A stretch of DNA of 18,982 nt from NCBI GenBank assembly GCA_934193095.1, contig CAKPUX010000035.1, forward strand, positions 1 to 18,982, in the 5' to 3' direction. The position numbers and the translations under genes were made by a program. The notes under the pieces are model-generated. The model was given only the letters and a program-made list of their open reading frames with translations, was not told the origin of the DNA and ran no database searches. This stretch comes from an uncultured Dialister sp. GTDB lineage: Bacteria > Bacillota > Negativicutes > Veillonellales > Dialisteraceae. Positions 7,965-15,188 of the stretch are shown here, piece after piece (the first letter of the stretch is position 1; each line of letters begins with the position of its first letter).

Positions 7965-8626
7965 GCTATGCAGAAGATGACTACCTGCTGATTTCCGGCA
8001 TCCAGCATTTTATGTTTTGCCGGAGGCAATGGGCTTTGATTCACATCGAGCAGCAATGGCAGGAGAACCGTTTGACCGTGGAAGGTGAAGTCATTCATCG
8101 GAATGCGCATAAGGATGATTTCATAGAAAAGCGTCCGGGTATACTGGTGACGAGAGGTCTTCGCGTATCTTCTCCCACGCTGAAAATCACAGGGCAGTGT
8201 GATGTAGTAGAGTTTTTGTCTTCTGAAGAGGGCGTGCCACTTCATGGACACAGAGGACTTTGGCAAGCGGTACCGGTGGAGTACAAAAGGGGCAAAGATA
8301 AGAAAGATGATTCAGATATTTTTCAGCTCTGTGCCGAAGCCCTGTGCCTGGAAGACATGCTGCAATGCAGGATTCCATACGGATTTCTTTACTACCACGA
8401 GATACGGAGACGGCGAAAGATCGACCTTGATGAGAATATCAGGAGCAGAGTGAAGTCGGCTTTGAGAGAAATGCACGAACTGTTTCACAGAGGGTACACG
8501 CCAAAAGTCAAAACTTCCAAGAAGTGCCAGTCCTGCTCCCTGAAGGGACTTTGCTTACCTAAGCTGTGCCGCACTCAGTCGGTGGCAGACTATATGGCAA
8601 AATCTCTGGGGGAGGAACGGTCATGA
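7961..8626 (+). CDS. cas4: Cas4 Fe-S nuclease for spacer acquisition
   Basis: Cas4 is a RecB-family nuclease with an iron-sulfur cluster that trims prespacers and selects those with a correct PAM before Cas1-Cas2 integrates them. In this 221-residue protein the visible nuclease residues are H46, D81 in GQCDVVEF, E107 and K109 in PVEYKRGK, and Q122 downstream. The cluster cysteines are C20 in FCRRQWALIH and C189, C192 and C198 in CQSCSLKGLC. C203 is an additional nearby cysteine. The start overlaps the cas7 stop, and the stop overlaps the cas1 start, both as ATGA. Confidence 0.95.
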   Translation: MSYAEDDYLLISGIQHFMFCRRQWALIHIEQQWQENRLTVEGEVIHRNAHKDDFIEKRPGILVTRGLRVSSPTLKITGQCDVVEFLSSEEGVPLHGHRGLWQAVPVEYKRGKDKKDDSDIFQLCAEALCLEDMLQCRIPYGFLYYHEIRRRRKIDLDENIRSRVKSALREMHELFHRGYTPKVKTSKKCQSCSLKGLCLPKLCRTQSVADYMAKSLGEERS

Positions 8627-9654
8627 GAAAACTGCTTAATACGCTTTTTGTCAATTCAGAAGATTTGTACCTGTCTTTGGACAATGAAAATGTGGCAGCA
8701 TGGAAAGGAAACGAAATCCTTCAGCGAATACCGCTGATGAACTTGGAAAACATTCTGTACTTTGGATACAAAGGTGCGAGCCCTGCGCTTCTTGGTGCCT
8801 GCGTGAAGCGGCATATCGGATTTTGCTTTCTGACACCGCAGGGAAAGTTTCTGGCGCGCGCTCAGGGACTGACCGCTGGAAATGTGCTTCTCAGAAAAGA
8901 ACAGTATCGTATATCCGAAGAAGAGCCTCGTGGTCTTGTCATTGCGCGTACCATGATCGCAGGAAAAATTCTCAATAGCCGTACCGTGCTTATGCGCTTC
9001 CTGCGGGATCATCCGCTGTCAGTCGATGCGACTTCTTTTCAAGCCGTCATTCAGGATCTGCAAGACTCTGCTCGGGAGGCTGTCAAAGCAGAGTCGCTAG
9101 ATCATCTGCGCGGAATAGAAGGAAATGCTGCCGTGTCCTACTTTTCTCTTTTTGATGCGCTCATTTTGAATGACAAGAAGCATTTCTATTTCCATGGCAG
9201 GAATAAACGGCCGCCGCTCGATCGAGTGAATGCATTGCTTTCCTTTGCCTATACACTTCTTGCCCATGACTGTGCTTCTGCCATAGAAGCGGCGGGCATG
9301 GACTCCTACATCGGCATCCTGCATAGAGACCGCCCCGGGCGGCAGTCACTGGCATTGGATCTCATGGAAGAGCTTCGAAGTGTATATGCCGATCGATTCG
9401 TCTTATCACTGGTCAATAACAGAGTCCTTCCTGCGCAGTGTTTCCAACTGATGGAGGATGGCGTCGTTTTGCTGAATGCAGTGGGACGTAAGACTTTTCT
9501 TAGCAAATGGCAGGAGCGGAAGAAGGAAACATTGACACATCCATTCCTCGGCGAGAAAATATATTGGGGACTGATTCCTTACGTACAGGCATTGCTGCTG
9601 GCCCGTTACATTCGTGGAGACCTGGATGGGTATCCGCCTTTTCTATGGAAGTGA
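8623..9654 (+). CDS. cas1: Cas1 integrase
   Basis: Cas1 is the integrase that, as a Cas1-Cas2 complex, inserts new spacers at the leader end of the array. The 343-residue protein carries metal-binding residues in expected places: E166 in RGIEGNAA, H234 in GILHRD, and D246 and E249 in LALDLMEELR. It has the type I-C style N-terminus, KLLNTLFVNSEDLYLSLDNE. The frame is open back to 8566, but ATG 8623 overlaps the cas4 stop as ATGA and has GGGGGAGGAA just upstream, so it is the likely start. Confidence 0.97.
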   Translation: MRKLLNTLFVNSEDLYLSLDNENVAAWKGNEILQRIPLMNLENILYFGYKGASPALLGACVKRHIGFCFLTPQGKFLARAQGLTAGNVLLRKEQYRISEEEPRGLVIARTMIAGKILNSRTVLMRFLRDHPLSVDATSFQAVIQDLQDSAREAVKAESLDHLRGIEGNAAVSYFSLFDALILNDKKHFYFHGRNKRPPLDRVNALLSFAYTLLAHDCASAIEAAGMDSYIGILHRDRPGRQSLALDLMEELRSVYADRFVLSLVNNRVLPAQCFQLMEDGVVLLNAVGRKTFLSKWQERKKETLTHPFLGEKIYWGLIPYVQALLLARYIRGDLDGYPPFLWK

Positions 9655-9658
9655 TGAC

Positions 9659-9949
9659 ATGCTTCTTGTGATTACCTATGATGTAAATACTACGACACCC
9701 GCAGGACAGAAACGCCTTCGGAAAGTAGCCAAATGCTGCGAAGCTCATGGCCAGCGGGTACAGAATTCCGTCTTCGAATGTCAGGTGGATGAGGCGCAGG
9801 CTGTCTCACTTCGTGCCACACTGGAAATGCTGATGGACAAGGAGTCTGACAGCATACGGTTCTATAATCTGGGGAATCGATACCAGTCTAAGGTGAAGCA
9901 CGTAGGGGCCAAGCCGGGATATGATCCGAATGAAACTCTGATTCTCTGA
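9659..9949 (+). CDS. cas2: Cas2, structural partner of Cas1
   Basis: Cas2 forms the central dimer of the integration complex. At 96 residues it has the usual family size, begins MLLVITYDV with D8 in the conserved position, and continues with RLRKVAKCCEAHGQRVQNSV and FECQVD, typical of I-C Cas2. The frame opens upstream at 9614 inside cas1. ATG 9659 is preferred because it starts directly on the beta-strand of the ferredoxin-like fold and lies 4 bases after the cas1 stop. It is the last cas gene; the leader follows. Confidence 0.96.
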   Translation: MLLVITYDVNTTTPAGQKRLRKVAKCCEAHGQRVQNSVFECQVDEAQAVSLRATLEMLMDKESDSIRFYNLGNRYQSKVKHVGAKPGYDPNETLIL

Positions 9950-10081
9950 TTTTTTTGTGCGCGAAGTAGCAGCACACATGGAGACAATGGGCGAAAAACA
10001 CGCATTCTTAGAATAGAAAAAATGCGGTTCGCGCAAAGTACTCCATTTTATGCGGTCATTGCTGTATGCTTTGGCTGTACT
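9950..10081 (+). promoter_or_regulatory. CRISPR leader
   Basis: This AT-rich 132-base stretch between cas2 and the first repeat is where the array should be transcribed from and where new spacers are added. It contains nested inverted repeats: TGCGCGAA (9958-9965) with TTCGCGCA (10028-10035), enclosing CGCATT (10001-10006) with AATGCG (10021-10026). The region from 10036 to the first repeat has no internal symmetry. I see no clear -35/-10 pair. Confidence 0.8.
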
Positions 10082-10649
10082 GTCGCTCCCCATGCGGGGA
10101 GCGTGGATTGAAATCACCAAACATCAAAATCATTGATCCGGAAACACGTCGCTCCCCATGCGGGGAGCGTGGATTGAAATAGGCAGAAGCCGACAATGAG
10201 GTCGATTGGACTGGGTCGCTCCCCATGCGGGGAGCGTGGATTGAAATGTATCTTAAAAATGAATACAGTTCTTACCCCAGGTCGCTCCCCATGCGGGGAG
10301 CGTGGATTGAAATAATTTTATAAGTACGAACATGATTGATTCCTTTGGTCGCTCCCCATGCGGGGAGCGTGGATTGAAATCAAGTATGAAAAGTTTCCTT
10401 TTTTTAGCTTTCGATGTCGCTCCCCATGCGGGGAGCGTGGATTGAAATTTTTAAATTAGCTGCACCTGTCAAAGCTCCTTGTCGCTCCCCATGCGGGGAG
10501 CGTGGATTGAAATGGATATCTGATACATCTCCTCGGCCTGCGAAGTAGGTCGCTCCCCATGCGGGGAGCGTGGATTGAAATAACCATCAGGATGAAATGG
10601 GACAGATCCGCGGGGTGTCGCTCCCTATGTGGGGAGCGTGGATTGAAAT
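10082..10649 (+). CRISPR. Type I-C CRISPR array, 9 repeats and 8 spacers
   Basis: The 33-base repeat begins GTCGCTCCCC and ends GTGGATTGAAAT. It holds an 8-bp stem, CGCTCCCC with GGGGAGCG, around ATGC. Repeats start at 10082, 10148, 10215, 10281, 10348, 10416, 10481, 10549 and 10617. The first eight are identical. The ninth has two C-to-T changes (positions 10 and 14 of the repeat), one of which turns a stem pair into a G-U wobble, so the hairpin is kept. Degeneracy at this end confirms that the cas2 side is the leader end. The spacers are 33, 34, 33, 34, 35, 32, 35 and 35 bases long, are all different, and match nothing else I can see in the window. Confidence 0.98.
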
Positions 10650-10742
10650 TTTATGGTATAATATGGTAAACGAGATAGCCGAATCATATCCCTTGGTCAG
10701 GAGTCGGCTCCCTCAGAATTTAAAGTTTGAAGAAAGTCGTCC

Positions 10743-10766
10743 AAAAGCCGTTTGGGGGGCTTTTTT
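10743..10766 (+). terminator. Terminator downstream of the CRISPR array
   Basis: AAAAGCC (10743-10749) pairs with GGCTTTT (10758-10764) and is followed by more T. It lies ~95 bases after the last repeat and should end the precursor crRNA. Confidence 0.7.
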
Positions 10767-10877
10767 CATTGCCCAATTTTACTTATTAGACATGATAGTG
10801 GCTATTAAAATCCCGAAGGAAATCATGAGTGTTAATGTTTCATAGATCCTTATATTGCCACCTCCTCTCGGAAAGAA

Positions 10878-10910
10878 GTCGCTCCCCCTGCGGGAGCGTG
10901 GATTTAAAAT
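10878..10910 (+). repeat. Orphan degenerate CRISPR repeat
   Basis: GTCGCTCCCC, CTGCGGGAGC and GTGGATTTAAAAT line up with the array repeat with one A-to-C change, one G lost from the stem and a G replaced by TA near the end. It lies 228 bases past the last array repeat with a terminator between them. No intact partner repeat or spacer is visible next to it. Confidence 0.8.
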
Positions 10911-11030
10911 ACGCGGAAGCTGTCAAGCGACCATCACAGGGAATGTATCGGGATGGCAGATGGTGCATCTTTGGTGTTATTCCTTATCTGACTGCGATTG
11001 GCGGAAGGGATGCGGTTCAATATTCAAGAA

Positions 11031-11058
11031 AACGCGATGACTGAAATCGCGCTTTTTT
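11031..11058 (+). terminator. Hairpin terminator before the envelope cluster
   Basis: CGCGAT (11033-11038) pairs with ATCGCG (11046-11051) across GACTGAA and is followed by CTTTTTT. It insulates the envelope cluster from the CRISPR locus. Confidence 0.65.
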
Positions 11059-11059
11059 A

Positions 11060-11089
11060 TTGCACAAACCCGCTCTAAGACGGTATAAT
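11060..11089 (+). promoter_or_regulatory. Sigma-A-type promoter of the envelope cluster
   Basis: TTGCAC (11060-11065) and TATAAT (11084-11089) are 18 bases apart. Transcription would start near 11096, giving a 5' untranslated region of about 130 bases before the first gene at 11227. I see no recognisable riboswitch in it. Confidence 0.7.
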
Positions 11090-11226
11090 AATAAATAACT
11101 GTAAGCTGAGAGAGTATGGCTTTGTGGTATCCGGGACGCTATGTCAGAGAAGATCTTGAGAGTGTGTCTGGTACTCGCAGTTCAACTTCTGTAGTGAAAC
11201 TGATTTCCTATAAGGAGGGCATGATG

Positions 11227-11673
11227 ATGAAAATGAAAAGACTGGTGGTCTGTGCACTGGCGGCGGCGATGATCGGTGCAGGCGCATTGACGCAGGTATC
11301 GGCTTTCAATCTGGGCAGTGTCCTTGGCGGTGTGGTCAAGGTCGGCGGTATTGCGATACTGGTCGATAAATATGGCGCTTCTATCAATAGCGCGATCAAT
11401 TCGGTCATGATGAAGGAAGGCGCCGGCACGAATTACGCCACGAAGGTGGTGCCGATCGTCAGCATTGGAAATAAAGGATATATCGGAGCCGCGCAGGTCA
11501 TCGGCGATGCCGATCAGGTAGAGAAGGTGAAGGCGGTCGGGCAGCTGGAGATCAGCTGGAATGACAAGCTGTTCCGTATCAAGGGGCTCATCCCGATGGA
11601 TAGTGTGAATCCGACCTCGTTCTCCCGTGTGCAGGGCGTTGGCGTGTCGGCAGTGATCGATGTTCGGGTGTGA
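11227..11673 (+). CDS. Small exported protein of unknown function
   Basis: This 148-residue protein has a textbook signal peptide (MKMKRLVVCALAAAMIGAGA, cleavage likely after QVSA). The mature part starts FNLGSVLGGVVKVGGIAILV, a glycine-rich hydrophobic stretch, and continues with a beta-rich region containing GYIGAAQVIGDADQV, a conserved-looking LEISWNDKLFRIKGLIPMD segment and a GVGVSAVIDVRV end. I do not recognise the family. Three in-frame ATG codons lie at 11221, 11224 and 11227. AGGAGG (11213-11218) is best spaced for 11227 (8 bases), though 11224 is possible. It probably acts in the periplasm or outer membrane and is the first gene after the promoter at 11060-11089. Confidence 0.8.
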   Translation: MKMKRLVVCALAAAMIGAGALTQVSAFNLGSVLGGVVKVGGIAILVDKYGASINSAINSVMMKEGAGTNYATKVVPIVSIGNKGYIGAAQVIGDADQVEKVKAVGQLEISWNDKLFRIKGLIPMDSVNPTSFSRVQGVGVSAVIDVRV

Positions 11674-11682
11674 TGGGCGTTG

Positions 11683-11731
11683 GAAAAGACCGGGAGACCA
11701 AGCGGCTTATAGATGGGAGGACCCGTTTTTT
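11683..11731 (+). terminator. Weak terminator or attenuator between envelope genes
   Basis: CGGG (11691-11694) pairs with CCCG (11722-11725), flanked by AAAA on the left and TTTTTT on the right. The stem is short and the loop long, so read-through into the next gene is likely if it acts at all. Confidence 0.3.
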
Positions 11732-11822
11732 CATAGTCCTTCGGATATAGCCCGGCCTTCATAAGAAGAAGCGGTCACCTGAACCATGAACTTTTACTAT
11801 TTGATTATTTTTGGAGGAATAT

Positions 11823-12995
11823 ATGAGAAAAGCATTACTGGCAGCAGGATTGGCTGCATTGATGGCGATGCCTGTCATGGCAGAGGATGTGGCAACGCTG
11901 GCGGAAAAAATCGACCGTGTAGATGAAGTCCTCTATGGTTCGGTGCAGAGCGGGTCTCTCATCGGCCGTGCGGATCAGGCGGATAATGTGATCTACGGCG
12001 TGGGGAATACATCGGCCAGCGGACTTGATCATCGTATCGACAATCTGTATGCGGATGTGGTGAGAAATGACAACGATCGCACCCCGGCGATTTCGAACCG
12101 TATGAATGCGATGGAATACTATCTGACGGATGAGATCAGCACGGATAATCTGACGGTCCGCATGGATAATCTGGAAAAAGCGGTGCTGGGCGAAGCGAAG
12201 AAGGGGGCTTTGGATGAACGTATGCAGAGCCTGGAGCAGGCAGTCTATGGAGACCAGCACTATGAAATGAAGACGGTCCAGCTGCCGGCGGATACGGTCT
12301 TCAAAGTGGCACTGAATGATGATGTGGGCAGCAAGACGAGCCAGGTCGGAGATCCGGTCTCCTTCACGGTACAGGAAGATGTTCTGGTCGGTGATGTGCT
12401 GGTGCTGCCTCGCGGCACACAGGGCAGTGGCGTGGTGACGGAAGTCAGCCGCCCGAAAAGCTTTGGTCGTAGCGGCAAGGTCGATGTCTCCTTCGATCAG
12501 GTATTCTCTGTGGATGACGAAGCGATCCCGACTGTGCTGGGACCGGAAGCCAAGGAAAAGCTGAAGATGGAAGCAGCGGCTGTCGGCGCCTCCACCATCG
12601 GTGCGCTGGCTCTGGGGCCGATCGGTCTTGTGGGCGGGCTTTTTGTCAAAGGTAAGGATGCTGTGCTCCCCGCTGGCAGCGAGCTCTATATCCAGACGGC
12701 ACAGCCTGTCACGACGAAGGGGTTGGTGCTCCGTGAAGGCGCACCGCACATCGTCCTTAGAAAGCATGTCGCGCGCACAGCTTCTGCTGCTACGGTGGCT
12801 GCGGCTCAGGATAATCAGGTGACGGCGACGGCTGCGCCGGAGACCGCAGCTCCTGCGCCAAAGGCAGAAATCAATGACAGTGCCAAAGCGGAGCTGGAAG
12901 CAGCCCGTGAAAAGGATTCTACAGTAAAGGAAACGGCAGACTCCGCCAAGACCGATAATGAGGCAGCTTCTGTCGTGATCATGAGAAATGAATAA
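11823..12995 (+). CDS. Exported protein with ~20-residue repeats and a beta-rich domain
   Basis: The product has 390 residues. A signal peptide (1-20, ending PVMA) is followed by six copies of a ~20-residue repeat, at about 32, 52, 71, 93, 113 and 133, with a consensus like R-M-D-x-L-E-x-A-V-Y-G (for example RMDNLEKAVLG and RMQSLEQAVYG). A beta-rich domain (~150-240) contains VGDPVSFTVQEDVLVGDVLV, then LPRGTQGSGVVTEV and SFGRSGKVDVSFDQV. A glycine-rich hydrophobic hairpin (~258-276) comes next, then a strand reading VLPAGSELYI. The last ~75 residues are Ala, Glu and Pro rich and low in complexity. I cannot name the family; the repeat suggests an extended or coiled-coil periplasmic or surface protein. 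ATG 11823 is set by GGAGG at 11813-11817. The frame also opens at a TTG at 11811, which is less likely. Confidence 0.8.
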   Translation: MRKALLAAGLAALMAMPVMAEDVATLAEKIDRVDEVLYGSVQSGSLIGRADQADNVIYGVGNTSASGLDHRIDNLYADVVRNDNDRTPAISNRMNAMEYYLTDEISTDNLTVRMDNLEKAVLGEAKKGALDERMQSLEQAVYGDQHYEMKTVQLPADTVFKVALNDDVGSKTSQVGDPVSFTVQEDVLVGDVLVLPRGTQGSGVVTEVSRPKSFGRSGKVDVSFDQVFSVDDEAIPTVLGPEAKEKLKMEAAAVGASTIGALALGPIGLVGGLFVKGKDAVLPAGSELYIQTAQPVTTKGLVLREGAPHIVLRKHVARTASAATVAAAQDNQVTATAAPETAAPAPKAEINDSAKAELEAAREKDSTVKETADSAKTDNEAASVVIMRNE

Positions 12996-14553
12996 TCATA
13001 ACTGGAAAAAGGCGGTGCTTCTTTCTGTCCTTCTGCTGCCTTCGCTGGCTGCTGAAGCGGCGGAGGCACCTGTTTCCCCAATGTTGCCGCCAGAGGATAC
13101 CACACATGTGGAGTATTCCGTCAGCGACGGTGTACTGCGGCCTTCCTATGACGGGGAGGAGACACGGGAAACGGCCAAAAAGGATAAAGACAGGAAAAAG
13201 AATAAGGAAACGGCGGATACCGGGATTTCCAAAGAGCATCCGGCTACGGTCGTAGCAGATAAAATGCGCTACAATGATACCACGGGAGAGGTGGCAGCTT
13301 TCGGGCGCGTAGAGATCAAGCACATGATGGATACCTACCAGACCGAGTATGTCTATGGAAATACGATCTCTCAAAAATATGTCGTCCCGGGGGAGCTTGT
13401 CTGGAAGAATCCTACGACGGATCTCAAGGCGGCGCGCGCTGACTATGACGCGAAGGCCGCTGTCGGACATTTTGAAAAGGTGTCCGGCTGGGACAGCGGG
13501 ACGTACTATTTTCAGGGCGAAAGCGGTACATATGACAAGAATGCCAATCACATAGTGATCGAGCATGGCTACTTCACGACGAAGCATGCGGTGGCGAAGG
13601 TACCGGACTATCGCATCGAAGCGGACTCCATCGATATTTATCCGGGGGATAAGTATATCGCGCATAATGTGAGACTCATGGCGAAGAATACGGTGCTTGT
13701 GACGCTTTCGACGTACAAGGGTTCCCTTCAGAAGAAGCGGGTTAGCCCGTTCACACTGATTCCGCGTCCGATGTTTGACAGTGACAATGGTTTCGGACTG
13801 CATAACCGGATCGAGATCCCGCTCGATGCGGATATGAATCTGACGGCGTATATGGAAAACCGCTGGTACACGAAGGCAGGATACAAACCAGATGTAGGTG
13901 TGCGCTATCAGATGCCGGTTGGCAGCTTGAACTTCCACTATGCCGAAGAGGAAAGCAGCACGAATGATGACGGCGGCATCTGGGTCAAGAAACGGCCGTC
14001 GCTGGAATTTGACTCGAAGCATTTTTACCTCGGTGGCTCTCGTTTCTACGTGGGCGCGAAGGGGGAAATCGGTTACTGGGAAGAAGATGGGATCAAAGGA
14101 CAGCATAAGAGCTACGACGCTTATATTTCCAGTGATTCATGGAAGCTCGGGAAATTCATGCGCTTTTCTTGGCGCGCCGGTTATATGAGAGACTACTACA
14201 GCTATAAGGGTGGGAACATCCGTAAAAACACCTATTACAGCATGGGGCTTTCCGGCGGCTACCGCAGCGTGCAGAGCTGGATCTATTATACGGATCGTGA
14301 AATCAATGGCTTTACGCCGTATAGCTACGACTCGTACACCAGTGATAAGCCGCTCGACTTTGGCGTGCGCGTGCAGCCGACGAAGAATGATGCCTTCAGT
14401 CTGGCATGGACGGTCGATACCAAGTATGGCCGTCTGAACCATCGCTACTGGACCTACTACCGCGACATGCATTCCTTCTATGCCTGGATCCGCTACGATG
14501 ATATCGAAAGGGAAACTCAGTTCATGCTGATGCCGAAGGATTTTAGATTCTAG
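12988..14553 (+). CDS. Short OstA/LptD-like outer-membrane beta-barrel protein
   Basis: This 521-residue protein has a signal peptide (1-~27), a charged linker rich in Lys, Asp and Glu, an OstA-type beta-jellyroll (~85-230), and a barrel-like C-terminal region (~254-521) with alternating aromatic residues ending in FRF, as in outer-membrane proteins. The OstA part contains VVADKMRYNDTTGEVAAFGR and VWKNPTTDLKAARADYDAKA. LptD inserts lipopolysaccharide into the outer leaflet. This protein lacks any cysteine, so the LptD disulfides are absent, and ~268 residues are too few for its 26-strand barrel. It is better read as an LptD-related protein of unknown substrate. Its start overlaps the preceding gene by 8 bases (ATGAATAA), which suggests coupling. 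Confidence 0.75.
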   Translation: MNNHNWKKAVLLSVLLLPSLAAEAAEAPVSPMLPPEDTTHVEYSVSDGVLRPSYDGEETRETAKKDKDRKKNKETADTGISKEHPATVVADKMRYNDTTGEVAAFGRVEIKHMMDTYQTEYVYGNTISQKYVVPGELVWKNPTTDLKAARADYDAKAAVGHFEKVSGWDSGTYYFQGESGTYDKNANHIVIEHGYFTTKHAVAKVPDYRIEADSIDIYPGDKYIAHNVRLMAKNTVLVTLSTYKGSLQKKRVSPFTLIPRPMFDSDNGFGLHNRIEIPLDADMNLTAYMENRWYTKAGYKPDVGVRYQMPVGSLNFHYAEEESSTNDDGGIWVKKRPSLEFDSKHFYLGGSRFYVGAKGEIGYWEEDGIKGQHKSYDAYISSDSWKLGKFMRFSWRAGYMRDYYSYKGGNIRKNTYYSMGLSGGYRSVQSWIYYTDREINGFTPYSYDSYTSDKPLDFGVRVQPTKNDAFSLAWTVDTKYGRLNHRYWTYYRDMHSFYAWIRYDDIERETQFMLMPKDFRF

Positions 14554-14642
14554 GAAATGCTGATTCGCTCGGACAATGATCGGATCCGTATTTCCCTTAC
14601 GGCGGGTGAGCCTGTATCGGTCACTTTTTTCGGAGGTGCTCC
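14554..14642 (+). other. Short intergenic gap with a marginal hairpin
   Basis: A GTGA/TCAC mini-stem lies before TTTTTT at about 14607-14629. The stem is only 4 bp, so a terminator is doubtful and co-transcription with the PilP-like gene remains possible. GGAGGTG at 14632-14638 is the ribosome binding site of the next gene. Confidence 0.4.
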
Positions 14643-15188
14643 ATGGATAAAAAATGGGCACTGCCGCTGGGGCTTGCCCTTGTGGCTCTTCTGATCCTCT
14701 GGGGATCGCTGGGCATGGGGACAGCGTCGAAGCTGTTTCCTGAAAAACCAAAGGCGATGCCTCCCGTTTCTGCATCGGAAGGGGCTTCTTCCTCTTCGAT
14801 GCTTCCGCCGGAAGAGAGCCGCCGCGTCTATGATGCGTCATCCTATATCAGGGGAAAGCCGCTTGCTGACCCCTTCCATATGGAGGCGATGACGAAAAAG
14901 ACGATGCCTGTGGAAACGGCAGGCGTCTCTTTGCCTTCTTCTGCGCCTCGCACGGCGAACTCCTCTGCCGGATCGGCAAAAGAGAAAAGGTCGTATGTAT
15001 CTGATGTGCCGCGTCTCATGGGTGTCATGTCATTTGGCAGTGAGAAGCGAGCGGTCATAGAGGTCCATGGGGTGACGTACACGGTCAAAGAAGGAGAGCA
15101 GGCAGGACTATGGAATGTTTCCAGCATACAGGGAAAGACGGTCACACTCGCCGGTGCTTCCGGCGTTTTCACACTCAGCACCCGCTGA
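14643..15188 (+). CDS. PilP/GspC-like inner-membrane protein
   Basis: This 181-residue protein has a membrane anchor (~5-24), a Ser/Pro-rich linker and a small C-terminal beta domain. The motif RGKPLADPFH, then VPRLMGVMSFGSEKRAVIEV, VTYTVKEGEQAGLWNVSSI and VTLAGASGVFTLS fit the PilP/GspC homology region, which links the inner-membrane platform to the secretin. The identification is by pattern and by the directly following secretin gene, which overlaps it by 79 bases. The start follows GGAGGTG at 14632-14638. I cannot tell type IV pilus from type II secretion from this protein alone. Confidence 0.65.
   Translation: MDKKWALPLGLALVALLILWGSLGMGTASKLFPEKPKAMPPVSASEGASSSSMLPPEESRRVYDASSYIRGKPLADPFHMEAMTKKTMPVETAGVSLPSSAPRTANSSAGSAKEKRSYVSDVPRLMGVMSFGSEKRAVIEVHGVTYTVKEGEQAGLWNVSSIQGKTVTLAGASGVFTLSTR

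Larger units (their letters stand above)
10650..11059. other. Gene-free stretch after the CRISPR array
   Basis: Overlapping frames of 60-80 codons run through this stretch but have no ribosome binding sites and cross a repeat remnant and terminators. The stretch contains a terminator (10743-10766), a degenerate CRISPR repeat (10878-10910) and a second terminator (11031-11058). A GTCGGCTCCC followed by AATTTAAA near 10703-10726 may be a further decayed repeat with its middle deleted, but this is weak. I see nothing else. Confidence 0.6.

Noticed and set aside
10115..10616. Self-targeting spacers
   Set aside because: By eye, none of the eight spacers matches another part of the window on either strand.
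10597..11044. Short + strand frames after the CRISPR array
   Set aside because: They begin in the last spacer or repeat or cross the degenerate repeat and a terminator, and no ribosome binding site is seen.
11835..12767. 310-codon minus-strand frame opposite the repeat protein
   Set aside because: It is the reverse of a clear exported-protein gene, and its composition is typical of a shadow frame.
12979..14106. 375-codon minus-strand frame opposite the LptD-like gene
   Set aside because: It lies fully within a well-supported + strand gene, its product is an Arg/His/Ile-rich shadow, and there is no ribosome binding site.
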